Of a stretch of 64,000 nt of DNA, positions 16,657 to 25,227 are shown piece after piece. The stretch is from Paenibacillus hemerocallicola (GTDB lineage: Bacteria > Bacillota > Bacilli > Paenibacillales > NBRC-103111). A program made the translations under genes and the position numbers. Within the stretch, counting starts at the first letter, position 1; every line of letters begins with the position of its first letter. Location: the NCBI RefSeq assembly GCF_006265175.1, contig NZ_VDCQ01000014.1, positions 90,252 to 154,251 of the forward strand, read 5' to 3'. The notes beneath the pieces are model-generated. The model was not told where the DNA came from and ran no database searches. It saw nothing but the letters and a program-made list of their open reading frames with translations.

Positions 16657-18153
16657 CTAGGCTTCTGTGAGGATTGCCCTTTTCAACGCCGCTTTAGGTT
16701 CTTCCTCGGTCGCTTGTTTGACGCGTTTAATAAAGAAGGAAAGCAGCAAGCCGATGACGCCGATCCCGACAATAACGAGGTAAGCATCATTGATACCCTG
16801 AATGGAAGCTTCCATGAGCAGATGCTCTTGCGTAGCACCCTTTGCTGCGCCTGAAGCGATCATGTCCTGCATATGCGTCTTCGTACGGTTGGTCATAACG
16901 GTAACGAGAAGAGAAGTGCCCACGGCGCCGGCTACCTGGCGAATCGTATTGGAGATTGCCGTACCATGCGCATTTAGTCTATTCGGCAATTGATTCAAGC
17001 CTGCGGTTTGCACCGGCATCAGCAGCAAGGCCATCCCGATTCGGCGCCCCGTAGACATGAGAACCAGATAGGTATAGCTGGTCGAGTCCGTCAAGTTGAT
17101 AAAGCCGATCGTGGTGGCGATCGTAATGACCAGGCCGACAATGGATAGCCACTTCGCGCCAAAACGATCGAACAGCTTGCCTGTAACCGGCATCAGGAAG
17201 CCCATCACAAGCGCCCCTGGGAGCAGCAACAGGCCGGATTCCAGAGCCGTATATCCGCGGGCATTCTGAAGGTAGAGCGGAAGCAGCATCATATCCGCGT
17301 ACATCACCATCGTAACCGCGATATTAATGATCGTCGTTAAGGTGAACATCTTATATTTGAATGCGCGAAGATCCAGCAGCGGATTCCGGGACACCAGCTG
17401 TCGCCAAGTGAACAGGGCAAGAGCGACGAGGCCCGTCACGATGGACCCGATGACTTCCGGGCTAGACCATCCTTCGCTGCCGGCCCGGCTGAAGCCGTAT
17501 AGCAACGCCCCAAATCCGACGGTGGAAAGAAGGACGCTGAGCATGTCAATTTTGGTATTGCCCCGCTCCGATACATTTCGCAGAAAAATAAATCCGCAGA
17601 CAATCACAATGACGGCAAGCGGGATCATGCCGTAAAACATCTTTTCCCAGGCATAATTTTCAAGAATGTAACCGGCAAGAGTAGGCCCGATCGCAGGGGC
17701 GAATATAATGGCAAATCCCATCATGCCCATGGCGGCTCCCCTTTTCTCGGGGGGGAATAGCGTTAGGATGACATTCATGAGCAACGGCATAATAATGCCT
17801 GCGCCAGCCGCCTGAATCATGCGCCCGGTCAATAGAACGGGGAAGCTCTCTGAGAGGGCGGATACGACCGTGCCGACAAGAAAGATCATCATCGAGGCTT
17901 GAAATAGCTGCCTGGTGGTAAATCGCTGCATGAAGTAGGCTGTAATCGGGATCAGCACCCCGTTAACGAGCATGTAGCCCGTAGTCAGCCACTGGGCAGT
18001 TGCTGCCGTAATGTTAAAATCGATCATAAGCTCCGGGGTGGCAACGCTCATAATCGTTTGATTCAGCGTTGCAAGAAAGGCACCCAAGATCATAATGAAC
18101 AAGATGGGTCCTTTTTTTATGGAATTGCTGTTTGTTTCCTTGCTTGTACTCAA
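16657..18153 (-). CDS. DHA2 family MFS drug exporter (14 TM)
   Basis: 498 residues with about 14 hydrophobic helices, the drug:H+ antiporter-2 (EmrB/QacA) layout. Visible motifs: GAFLATLNQTIMSVATPEL in TM1, the motif-A-like ITAYFMQRFTTRQLF, motif C-like GFAIIFAPAIGPTLAGYI in TM5 and KLFDRFGAKW between TM8 and 9. TTG start at 18153 with a GGATGGGG site. Divergent to a TetR-family regulator (18378), the usual repressor-exporter arrangement. The exported compound is unknown. Confidence 0.9.
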   Translation of the reverse strand: MSTSKETNSNSIKKGPILFIMILGAFLATLNQTIMSVATPELMIDFNITAATAQWLTTGYMLVNGVLIPITAYFMQRFTTRQLFQASMMIFLVGTVVSALSESFPVLLTGRMIQAAGAGIIMPLLMNVILTLFPPEKRGAAMGMMGFAIIFAPAIGPTLAGYILENYAWEKMFYGMIPLAVIVIVCGFIFLRNVSERGNTKIDMLSVLLSTVGFGALLYGFSRAGSEGWSSPEVIGSIVTGLVALALFTWRQLVSRNPLLDLRAFKYKMFTLTTIINIAVTMVMYADMMLLPLYLQNARGYTALESGLLLLPGALVMGFLMPVTGKLFDRFGAKWLSIVGLVITIATTIGFINLTDSTSYTYLVLMSTGRRIGMALLLMPVQTAGLNQLPNRLNAHGTAISNTIRQVAGAVGTSLLVTVMTNRTKTHMQDMIASGAAKGATQEHLLMEASIQGINDAYLVIVGIGVIGLLLSFFIKRVKQATEEEPKAALKRAILTEA

Positions 18154-18194
18154 CTTGCCCCATCCTCTCCAAAATATAATCTAGACTTAATTTA

Positions 18195-18314
18195 CAATGT
18201 GTAAGATAATTAACATTGCATAAATTAGATTATAATCAGAAAGCGTGGTCTTACAAGCAACACATCTTTACGAAATGTAAACTAATGATCACCATCTATA
18301 TGTTGTGTAGTTTA
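18195..18314. promoter_or_regulatory. Divergent operator region between exporter and TetR gene
   Basis: The 224-bp AT-rich gap holds two inverted repeats: CAATGT ... ACATTG (18195-18218, 12-base spacer) and TAAACTA ... TAGTTTA (18278-18284 and 18308-18314). Either could be the TetR operator. Confidence 0.4.
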
Positions 18315-18377
18315 ATTTGAAAATATATGACGAATATCGGATTATTGTAAATTTCCAAATGGAGGAGTGAATAGGAA

Positions 18378-18980
18378 ATGACAGAACATACAAAGCTGCG
18401 TATCGATCCCAGAAAAATTAGGACGCGTCAGCTGCTCAAGGATGCTTTCATTGATCTGCTGCAGGAAATGGATATTGAAAAAATAACAGTTAACCGGATC
18501 GCAGAGCGCTCTACCATTAACCGTGTTACCTTTTATCTGCATTATCGCGATATCCCAGATATGATGGAGAAGATGGCGGATGATATGGCTGAAGACATTC
18601 AGCGTGTTTTGAACCAATCCCCTGTGAATCATTCCGTTGAAGAGATCGATTCGTTGATGTTGGTGTTGGTCAGTTTGCTCGAGCATATTGCCGAACATTC
18701 CAAATTCTATAAAATCATTCTTGGTTCGAAACGAACGCCAATCTTTACGGAACGTTTGCTAAAGATGTTGTCGGGAACGATTGCCTCGCGAATAGACAAA
18801 TTGGGAAGCGATTCCATCCTTACTAAATCGGGTATTCCAAAAGATATTGCGGTATGGTACGGCTCCGCGGCCTTGATCGGTACGATTGTGGCTTGGCTGA
18901 GAAACGATATGCCGTATACGCCGCTTTTTCTAGCCAAGCAGTTTTCAATGCTAGTGAGGAATCATCACGCGATAGAATAA
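18378..18980 (+). CDS. TetR family repressor of the divergent exporter
   Basis: 200 residues. N-terminal HTH region TRQLLKDAFIDLLQEMDIEK and then ITVNRIAERSTINRVTFYLHY, the TetR DNA-binding helices; the C-terminal part (EHIAEHSKFYKIIL ... WLRNDMPYTP) matches the TetR_C_8-like ligand/dimer domain. ATG 18378 has GGAGGAG 10 bases upstream. It is divergent to the DHA2 exporter with inverted repeats between them. The gene is AT-richer than its surroundings. Confidence 0.88.
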   Translation: MTEHTKLRIDPRKIRTRQLLKDAFIDLLQEMDIEKITVNRIAERSTINRVTFYLHYRDIPDMMEKMADDMAEDIQRVLNQSPVNHSVEEIDSLMLVLVSLLEHIAEHSKFYKIILGSKRTPIFTERLLKMLSGTIASRIDKLGSDSILTKSGIPKDIAVWYGSAALIGTIVAWLRNDMPYTPLFLAKQFSMLVRNHHAIE

Positions 18981-19012
18981 AGGGTCTGCGGGAACGATGC
19001 GAGGAGCATGAT

Positions 19013-19041
19013 AAAGAGTCGGCTAGAATAGCCGACTCTTT
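19013..19041 (+). terminator. Terminator after the TetR gene
   Basis: AAAGAGTCGGCT and AGCCGACTCTTT form a perfect 12-bp stem with loop AGAAT. The T run is short, but stem and position (33 bases after the stop) support it. Confidence 0.7.
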
Positions 19042-19045
19042 AACT

Positions 19046-19315
19046 TCGTTCACGCAATATGTATATAAGCTAAACGGGGTGTCGATTCCCCGTTCATCCA
19101 GACAACAGTCGAAGGCGGGAACTTATGTACCGCGCAGCCAGCTGCAGCCCGGAGATCTTGTGTTTTTCTATTCGCCCATTCATCATGTGGCGATTTATAT
19201 GGGGAACGGCAAAATTTTGCACACGTACGGTAAAGGCGGGGTCACGATTTCCAACCTTAATTCCGGAAATTGGAACAGAAATTACACTACGGCACGTCGT
19301 GTGCTTCCGAAATAA
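19046..19315 (+). pseudogene. NlpC/P60 cell-wall endopeptidase, 5'-truncated
   Basis: The frame reads SFTQYVYKLNGVSIPRSSRQ, LQPGDLVFFYSPIHHVAIYM and GNGKILHTYGKGGVTISNL before a stop. This is the second half of an NlpC/P60 peptidase, including the catalytic His (HHVAIYMG). The preceding DCSG, with the catalytic Cys, is missing: the homology starts exactly at the end of the TetR terminator hairpin, and no start codon with an RBS is available. It is the 3' remnant of a gene cut by a deletion that joined it to the TetR gene. Confidence 0.75.
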
Positions 19316-19383
19316 CGGACAAGCATCGGTAGCCGGCGCCAGCGCGTGCGAATATTGACAATTATCGATGAAACATTAAAGAG

Positions 19384-19432
19384 AAGTGAGTGGAAAAAGA
19401 GCTGCTTCGCTCTAATACCACTCACTTTTTCT
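19384..19432 (+). terminator. Rho-independent terminator
   Basis: AAGTGAGTGG and CCACTCACTT (10-bp perfect stem) enclose a smaller AGAGC/GCTCT hairpin; TTTTTCTTC follows. It is the original terminator of the NlpC/P60 gene. Confidence 0.8.
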
Positions 19433-19613
19433 TCAACAGAAGCGGATCGACCTTTCCTTGACTTCAACGATATTCGGGGAAGGCGCCGTCCAAGCCCGTC
19501 ACCGCAAAACCGGAGGTACCGGACTGGGGTTTTCGACCGAATAGGTTAGTTGTACCTATCGAACCGGCGCACGACGCATATTATAGCTAAGAATAGGTAT
19601 AGGGGAGATTCGG

Positions 19614-20591
19614 TTGACCAAATATCTCATCGTCAATGCTGATGATTTCGGATTATCGGTCCGAGTAAACGAAGGAATTCTCGAGGCCCATCGGAACGGA
19701 ATTGTAACAAGCGCTACCCTGATGGCCAATATGCCCGGGTTCAATCATGCCGTTTATATGGCCAACCGGACCTCATCATTAGGCGTAGGGCTGCATTTGA
19801 ATTTGAGCTCCGGCAAGCCGCTCTCGCCAATAGAAAGCGTGACCTCCCTCGTAGGAGCCGACGGCTGCTTCTCGGATAAGAGGAGCGGGTGGAGGGACGA
19901 GGACATTGAACGGGAATTGGATAAACAATTCAACAGGCTTGTATCGGCGGGAGTTATGCCAACCCATCTGGACTCCCATCATCATATCCATCTTGAAGTC
20001 CCCGCCGTTTATGACATCATGGTCAAGCTGGCCATCAAGAAACGGATCCCAGTGCGGCTGCATCCTTGGTCACCGTATACGGAGAGTGGCCTCGTCGGCA
20101 CAGATAGTCTCATTATGGACACATACGATCAAGATGACGGAGCGGAGCGTCTGCTTGCGCATCTGCAAGATTTAACGGCAGGTACGACGGAATTGATGTG
20201 TCATCCCGGGTATGCCGACTCGGAAGCTCGATCGAGCATCGCCGCGCAAATGAAAAGGGAAGCAGAGCTGCGGACGTTTACCGATCGTCGGATTATGGAG
20301 GAGATTCGTCAAAGCTCGATCCGACTGATTGACTTCAGAAATCTTCCGGTAACCGACAATAGCCCGATACGGGGCGAATCCGACGTTTCTTTGAATTCGC
20401 ACCCCCATTTATCCGAAGCAATCGAACCTGCACCCGACCCTTCCGGCGGACGCAAGCTTAACAAAAGGAAGCCGTTCTTCAAAAGACGCAAAAAAGGGAT
20501 CATTCGAAAGAAACGATCTACCCGCGCCAAAATGAATAGAACGTCCCGACTTGCCGTCAAGAAGCGACGGCGGAAAACGAAGTCGCGATAA
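19614..20591 (+). CDS. YdjC/ChbG-type carbohydrate deacetylase with basic C-terminal tail
   Basis: 325 residues. Residues 1-250 are a YdjC-family deacetylase: LIVNADDFGLS (metal-binding D10-D11), GLHLNLSSG, and HLDSHHHIHLEVP with the metal-binding histidines, then MCHPGYAD. Such enzymes remove acetyl groups from chitooligosaccharides or related sugars. The last ~75 residues are unusual: a proline/serine linker and then a Lys/Arg-rich tail (KRKPFFKRRKKGIIRKKRS ...) not part of the family. It may bind nucleic acid, phospholipid or teichoic acid, or be read from non-coding DNA after loss of the native stop. TTG start at 19614 with GGGGAGA upstream. No signal peptide. Confidence 0.82.
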   Translation: MTKYLIVNADDFGLSVRVNEGILEAHRNGIVTSATLMANMPGFNHAVYMANRTSSLGVGLHLNLSSGKPLSPIESVTSLVGADGCFSDKRSGWRDEDIERELDKQFNRLVSAGVMPTHLDSHHHIHLEVPAVYDIMVKLAIKKRIPVRLHPWSPYTESGLVGTDSLIMDTYDQDDGAERLLAHLQDLTAGTTELMCHPGYADSEARSSIAAQMKREAELRTFTDRRIMEEIRQSSIRLIDFRNLPVTDNSPIRGESDVSLNSHPHLSEAIEPAPDPSGGRKLNKRKPFFKRRKKGIIRKKRSTRAKMNRTSRLAVKKRRRKTKSR

Positions 20592-20602
20592 TCGTTCCAA
20601 TA

Positions 20603-20631
20603 GGGTCAGGCGTAATAGTAATGCCTGACCC
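20603..20631 (+). terminator. Hairpin after the deacetylase gene
   Basis: GGGTCAGGC and GCCTGACCC form a perfect 9-bp stem with an 11-base loop; GTCGCTTTGG follows, so the T run is poor. Confidence 0.5.
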
Positions 20632-20652
20632 GTCGCTTTGGTTTACCGAATC

Positions 20653-20744
20653 ACACATAATGACAAGTAATGCGAAAACCGGACATTCGTTTCCGGCAAT
20701 GGGCGTGGTAGGGTAAATATATTCCTGAACAAAGAGGTGGGCGC
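20653..20744 (+). promoter_or_regulatory. Shared upstream element, copy 1
   Basis: Positions 20653-20692 match 22660-22699 at 35 of 40 bases without gaps (ACACATAAT.ACAAGTA.TG, then ACATTCGTTT). At the same offset (78 bases) both copies carry AAAGAGGTGNGCGC, a strong ribosome-binding site followed by a short frame (20750-20812, 20 codons) that overlaps the start of the next gene. The AraC protein at 21825-22619 lies between the two copies and is the likely binder. Confidence 0.65.
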
Positions 20745-20795
20745 GACAGATGGAAATGTATCCATGCGGAGAATATGGTCTGGGAGGTAATCTCT

Positions 20796-21644
20796 ATGCA
20801 AGCTATACATAGCTTGTTTCCGAAACTATTTCAAGGCGAATCGCTGGAGGGGCTCGCGGATAGCTTGCATGAGACGGGAATCGGCAGCGTCGATCTGCTT
20901 ATTCGCGACGGCTATTGGGTCACGCCTTCGGGACTCGGGAAGGAAGCGCCCGACTATGTCCAGTACATGCAGCAGCGGCGAATCGAAGTGCCATTTGCCA
21001 CTACCTCTTATACGCCGGAGATGCTGCTGAAGGATCCGGGTCCGCTGGAAGTAATGGCCGATTTGGGAATACGGAGCTTTCGCATGGGGTACTTGCAGTA
21101 CGATGCTTCGGTTCCCCTCGACAGCCAATTAACGGACGCGCGGGTTCGAATGGAGAAGCTCGCCGAGCTTTGCTCGAAGCATCGAATGAAAGCGATTTAT
21201 CAAGTGCATCACGGACGCTCCCAGCTGATCCAGCATTCGATGTCGGCGCTGACGATCGTACGCGATTTGCCCCCGGAGCATGTCGGCATTATGCTTGATC
21301 CGGGAAACCAGTACCATGACGGCAGAGAGAACAGCGGCAAAGCAGTAGCGCTGTTGGGACGGTATTTGGCGGCGATCGGCGTCAAGGATGTTGCCGTCAT
21401 GCAGGATGCGTCCAAGCGCCATTTACCGAATAAAGGCTGGTCGACCGTATGGGCTCCTTGCCAGGAAGGCTTAATCGATTGGCATGAAATTAGCGAAAGC
21501 ATGCAAGTGTTGGACAGTCCGGTTATCGTGAATTTGCAGATGCACTATCATTTGCCTGATCGAAGGGTGCTGCTGGATACGTTGAGGGAAGAGTGGGCCT
21601 ATGTCGTAAACGCGTTCGGAAAGAGGGATGGCCGCTCGGCATGA
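20796..21644 (+). CDS. Sugar phosphate isomerase/epimerase-like TIM barrel (IolE/xylose-isomerase type)
   Basis: 282 residues with the AP-endonuclease-2/xylose-isomerase-like barrel: VDLLIRDGYWVTPSG at the start, YQVHHGRSQLIQHS, HVGIMLDPGNQYHDGRENSG (metal-binding Asp/His strand) and IGVKDVAVMQD. ATG 20796 has GGGAGGTAA 8 bases upstream; an ATG at 20775 lacks a site. It is preceded by copy 1 of the shared element and by a 20-codon leader frame. Members of this group isomerise or dehydrate sugars, inosose or keto-sugars. It stands alone, between the deacetylase gene and the AraC gene. Confidence 0.8.
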   Translation: MQAIHSLFPKLFQGESLEGLADSLHETGIGSVDLLIRDGYWVTPSGLGKEAPDYVQYMQQRRIEVPFATTSYTPEMLLKDPGPLEVMADLGIRSFRMGYLQYDASVPLDSQLTDARVRMEKLAELCSKHRMKAIYQVHHGRSQLIQHSMSALTIVRDLPPEHVGIMLDPGNQYHDGRENSGKAVALLGRYLAAIGVKDVAVMQDASKRHLPNKGWSTVWAPCQEGLIDWHEISESMQVLDSPVIVNLQMHYHLPDRRVLLDTLREEWAYVVNAFGKRDGRSA

Positions 21645-21824
21645 ACGAGGCCTCCGGCATTATCCAACGATTGTCTTGAAACGGCGTCAATTAGCCCGTG
21701 AACAAGGTGCGAATGAACATGAAACGGCTGCGAGCAACTGTCTGCTCTCGCAACGATAGTGTTCAACGCATCTTATTTCCGTTGCATCGAGGCGAAGCCG
21801 CATCCTTGCATCTTCAGGTGCGGT

Positions 21825-22619
21825 TCAGTCGTCCGGTTCATCGTAATCTGCGGAATACGCCTCTTGCGAAGCGGCCTTTTTCCGAAATTGCCGCGGGCTT
21901 GCGCCCGTATGCTTCTTATAAAATTTCGAAAACGAAAAAAGATCGTTAAATCCGAGATCAATGGCGATTTCGGATATGCTGTGCTCCCGGTATCGGAGCA
22001 TTTCCTCCACTTTTTGCACCCGCACCTGATCGATATACGCCTTCAAATTTCCCCCGGTAATCTCTTTAAACCTTTTCGATATATGGCTGCGCGTGTACGA
22101 CAGCTCATCGGCCAGTTCATTGATCGTGATCGCTCTTCCGTTTCGGATCAAAACCTTTTCCGTAATGAGCTTCACCAGCTGATAGGACAAATCGTCGGCT
22201 TTATGAAAGTCGTCGGACTGCACGTAACGAAACATCGTTTCCAGGAAGCCGTTGACGAATGCTTTCTCGTAGTCTTTATAGGCTGTACCGGGAATCGCCA
22301 TTCGGAAAGAGGAAATGAGTCTGCTTGTGAACATGTTGCCGTGAATGTGCCCGCCCCATACGGGAGCGTCATCGACTTGCCGTTCGAATTTTAATGTAAT
22401 CCAGGTGAGATCGGGCCTGTCGTAAGTAAACTCGTGAGTCCAGCCCGGAGGAACGAGCAGCATATCTCCCGTCTGGAGAGCAAGCGGCTGGCTGAGCAAT
22501 CCGCTATGGACTACGCCTTGAGTAATGATCTCGAGCTGCCAATATTCGTGCGTGTGCGACTCGACGGCAAATTGCTTCTTACCCGAACTGCAGTATACGG
22601 AAAGTATGTTGGATTTCAT
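21825..22619 (-). CDS. AraC family regulator between the two shared elements
   Basis: 264 residues. Cupin-type N-terminus (FAVESHTHEYWQLEIITQGV, GDMLLVPPGWTHEF) and C-terminal double HTH (TINELADELSYTRSHISKRF, then EIAIDLGFNDLFSFSKFYKK). ATG 22619 has GAGGAGG 6 bases upstream. Divergent to the nitrilase-SBP operon; copy 2 of the shared element (22660-22699) lies in the gap and copy 1 precedes the TIM-barrel gene behind it. It therefore probably controls both operons. The HTHEYW box often binds a sugar or metal; effector unknown. Confidence 0.87.
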   Translation of the reverse strand: MKSNILSVYCSSGKKQFAVESHTHEYWQLEIITQGVVHSGLLSQPLALQTGDMLLVPPGWTHEFTYDRPDLTWITLKFERQVDDAPVWGGHIHGNMFTSRLISSFRMAIPGTAYKDYEKAFVNGFLETMFRYVQSDDFHKADDLSYQLVKLITEKVLIRNGRAITINELADELSYTRSHISKRFKEITGGNLKAYIDQVRVQKVEEMLRYREHSISEIAIDLGFNDLFSFSKFYKKHTGASPRQFRKKAASQEAYSADYDEPDD

Positions 22620-22659
22620 GGGCGTCCTCCTCGCATCATCCGTAATGCTAACCAAGAGC

Positions 22660-22751
22660 ACACATAATTACAAGTATTGCAAAATCCGAACATTCGTTTT
22701 GCACAGAGTGAATGGTAAATTAAATGTATTATAAATCAAAGAGGTGAGCGC
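22660..22751 (+). promoter_or_regulatory. Shared upstream element, copy 2
   Basis: See 20653-20744 for the match. Here the element sits in the AraC/nitrilase divergent gap. The AAAGAGGTGAGCGC site is followed by a 16-codon frame (22759-22809, MMNIGVLGSAKTVRFA) that resembles the first residues of a Gfo/Idh oxidoreductase, perhaps a remnant. TATTAT at 22727-22732 is a candidate -10. Confidence 0.65.
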
Positions 22752-22880
22752 TTACAATATGATGAATATCGGCGTTCTCGGATCGGCAAAGACAGTCAGA
22801 TTTGCGTAACCGCAGCGCGGAGAAGAGGGGCGGCAGAAGGTAAGGATAAGAGATTGTATTGCGAGGGGAGCGCGAATCCG

Positions 22881-23834
22881 ATGGCGAAATATGTGAAGAT
22901 AAGCTGCTTGCAATATCCGAAATGGTCGATTAACCCATTGGCGGACATGGAGGAAGTCGTCCAGCTTGTCATCCGGGGCTGGGAGAAGCAGTTGGACAAT
23001 GTGCTGCCCGACCGTCCGGACATGGTCGTACTGCCGGAATGCTGTGACGATCCGAGGAGGTCCGGACAAACATTGGAATGGTTGTACAGCTTTTACCGTT
23101 ACCGGGGAAACCGGATCGCCGATTTTTTCGCCTCCGTCGCCAAAGCGAATCGGTGTTATATCGCCTACAGCGCGATGATCGAAGCGGCCGACGGGAGCGT
23201 CCGCAACGCTGCCGTGGTGATCGATCGTGCCGGGGCGGTTTGCGGCGTGTACCATAAAAACTTTTTAACGATCCGGCAAAAATCGACTTCCGGCACTTTA
23301 TATGGCAAAGAAGCGTCGGTTATCGAGACCGATTTCGGGCGGGTTGCCTGCGTCATCTGCTTCGATTTGAACTTCAACGAGCTGCTGGAGCAATATGCGC
23401 GGCAAAAGCCGGACTTGATCTTGTTTCCTTCCGCCTACCACGGGGGCTTGATGCAGGCTTATTGGGCTTATGCGTGCCGCGCCCATTTTGCCGGTGCCGT
23501 ATGGGCTCCGAATCCTTGCTCGATTGTTTCTCCTGTAGGCGAAACGATTGAGGAAAGTACGACCAATTATTCGTTTTTGACCCGAACGGTCAATTTGGAC
23601 TGTGCCGTCGTTCATCAAGACTATAATATACCGCGATTGCAGGCGATGAAACAAAAGTACGGTCCCAAAGTCCATGTTCATGATCCGGGACGATTGGGAG
23701 CGATACTCGTTTCCAGCGAGACCGACGAATTTACGGTCCGACAAATGATCGAGGAATTCGACTTGGAGCTGCTGGACGACTATTTTACAAGATCGCGCGC
23801 CGATCGCTGCAAAAGCGGGCATATGGAAACGTAA
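22881..23834 (+). CDS. Carbon-nitrogen hydrolase (nitrilase superfamily amidase)
   Basis: 317 residues. The catalytic triad of the family is visible: E53 (MVVLPECCD), K126 (GVYHKNFLT) and C160 (RVACVICFDLNFNEL). ATG 22881 has GAGGGGAG 10 bases upstream. Such enzymes cleave amides, carbamoyl groups or nitriles. It begins an operon with an SBP, an M14-like metallopeptidase and a D-2-hydroxyacid dehydrogenase, so the imported compound probably contains an amide bond and yields a 2-hydroxy acid. No signal peptide; cytoplasmic. Confidence 0.87.
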   Translation: MAKYVKISCLQYPKWSINPLADMEEVVQLVIRGWEKQLDNVLPDRPDMVVLPECCDDPRRSGQTLEWLYSFYRYRGNRIADFFASVAKANRCYIAYSAMIEAADGSVRNAAVVIDRAGAVCGVYHKNFLTIRQKSTSGTLYGKEASVIETDFGRVACVICFDLNFNELLEQYARQKPDLILFPSAYHGGLMQAYWAYACRAHFAGAVWAPNPCSIVSPVGETIEESTTNYSFLTRTVNLDCAVVHQDYNIPRLQAMKQKYGPKVHVHDPGRLGAILVSSETDEFTVRQMIEEFDLELLDDYFTRSRADRCKSGHMET

Positions 23835-23882
23835 AGGCTGGCCGGGAGCGGCAAACGAATTATCGAAAGGTGCGGATCAAGC

Positions 23883-25193
23883 ATGAACATTTTTAAAACG
23901 ACGGCATCGTGCGCGATGCTGCTGGCCTTGTTGGCGGCAGCCGGATGCTCAAGCGGCACGCCGAAGGCGACTGAAGACGAGCAGGCCAAGACAGCCCAGG
24001 CGGAGAAGCCACCTGAACCGGTGACAGTCAAATTTGCGGCACATGGCAGCCAGCTACCGGTCGAAGATTTCGAGAAATATTATAAAGCTCCCGTCAGCAA
24101 AAAATATCCTCATATTACAATCGAGCGGATCGATCATACCCAGAAAGGGACCGGACTTGCGGAGCTTATTGCCGCCAGGGAAATACCCGACATTTACATG
24201 AACGGACCGCTCGATTTGGCCACCTATTTCGAGCTGGGGCTGGAAAATTCGATCGACGACTTGATAAAGGCGAACAAATTCGATACGACGCGCATTAAGC
24301 CGGAAGTGTTAAGTACGATGACCGACACGTTGGGCAGAAAAGATCTGATCGGCGTCCCTTGGTACAATCAAGGCTGGGCCATATTGTACAACAAAGATTT
24401 GTTCGACAAGATGGCTGCCGCCTATCCGAAAGATAACATGACCTGGGAAGAAATCGGCGATTTGGGCGCGAAGTTCAAAAGAACCGAAGGCGGACTATCT
24501 TATTACGGTTTGGCGCCGAGCGACGTGTTTCGCGGAGCGTACCAGCTGCGCTTGCCTTGGGTCGATGCGCAAGCGAACAAAAGCATGCTGCTGTCGCCCG
24601 GCTGGAAAGAGGTGTATGAGCTGTATGCCGGCTTGCACGACAAAGCGGGCCTCGTTCCGAAAGGAAGCGACACGTTAAGCATGTTCACCAAAGGCAATAT
24701 CGCGATGATCGCCACTTCCGCTACGCGGGCGAGATCGATGCGTACGATTCCGGGGCTAAGCTGGGACGCCGCCACGTATCCGCAAATGAAAAGTGTTCCA
24801 GGATACGGTCATCAGGTTGATCCGAGCGTGCTGCTCATTCCGAAGGGCGCGAAAAATAGGGATGCCGCCTTCAAAGTCATTTCGGTCGTGCTGTCCGACG
24901 AGGTGCAGCGCAATATGTCGCGCAATGTGTGGGTGTCGGTATTGGACAATCAGTCGATTCAAGACGAGTTTGGCAAAGAGTATCCGGATCTCAACTCCAA
25001 AAATATGGCTGCGTTTACAAAGCTGAAAAGGAACGGCACGATGCCTTCGTTCGGCGGGGTAAATGCCATATCGATCGCCAACAACGCATTAACCGAAATG
25101 CTGTACGACGGCAAAGACAGCAACACGGCATTGCGCGAGGCGGATGACAAGCTGAACAAAGCACTTGAGGAACGGAAGCAGCAAAAAAAGTAA
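23883..25193 (+). CDS. Extracellular solute-binding lipoprotein (nitrilase operon)
   Basis: 436 residues. Lipoprotein signal with lipobox AAAGC, acidic/Ala linker, then the family 1 fold with AILYNKDLFDKMAAAYPKD followed by NMTWEE and closing DSNTALREADDKLNKALEE. By eye its nearest relative is the SBP at 47037 (shared GAYQL.LP, NKSM, SVLDNQ/SVLKDQ). The next gene starts 34 bases beyond the stop. No permease genes follow. Confidence 0.9.
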   Translation: MNIFKTTASCAMLLALLAAAGCSSGTPKATEDEQAKTAQAEKPPEPVTVKFAAHGSQLPVEDFEKYYKAPVSKKYPHITIERIDHTQKGTGLAELIAAREIPDIYMNGPLDLATYFELGLENSIDDLIKANKFDTTRIKPEVLSTMTDTLGRKDLIGVPWYNQGWAILYNKDLFDKMAAAYPKDNMTWEEIGDLGAKFKRTEGGLSYYGLAPSDVFRGAYQLRLPWVDAQANKSMLLSPGWKEVYELYAGLHDKAGLVPKGSDTLSMFTKGNIAMIATSATRARSMRTIPGLSWDAATYPQMKSVPGYGHQVDPSVLLIPKGAKNRDAAFKVISVVLSDEVQRNMSRNVWVSVLDNQSIQDEFGKEYPDLNSKNMAAFTKLKRNGTMPSFGGVNAISIANNALTEMLYDGKDSNTALREADDKLNKALEERKQQKK

Positions 25194-25227
25194 CAGGCGA
25201 TACAGGAAAACGGGGGAGTGCATGGCG

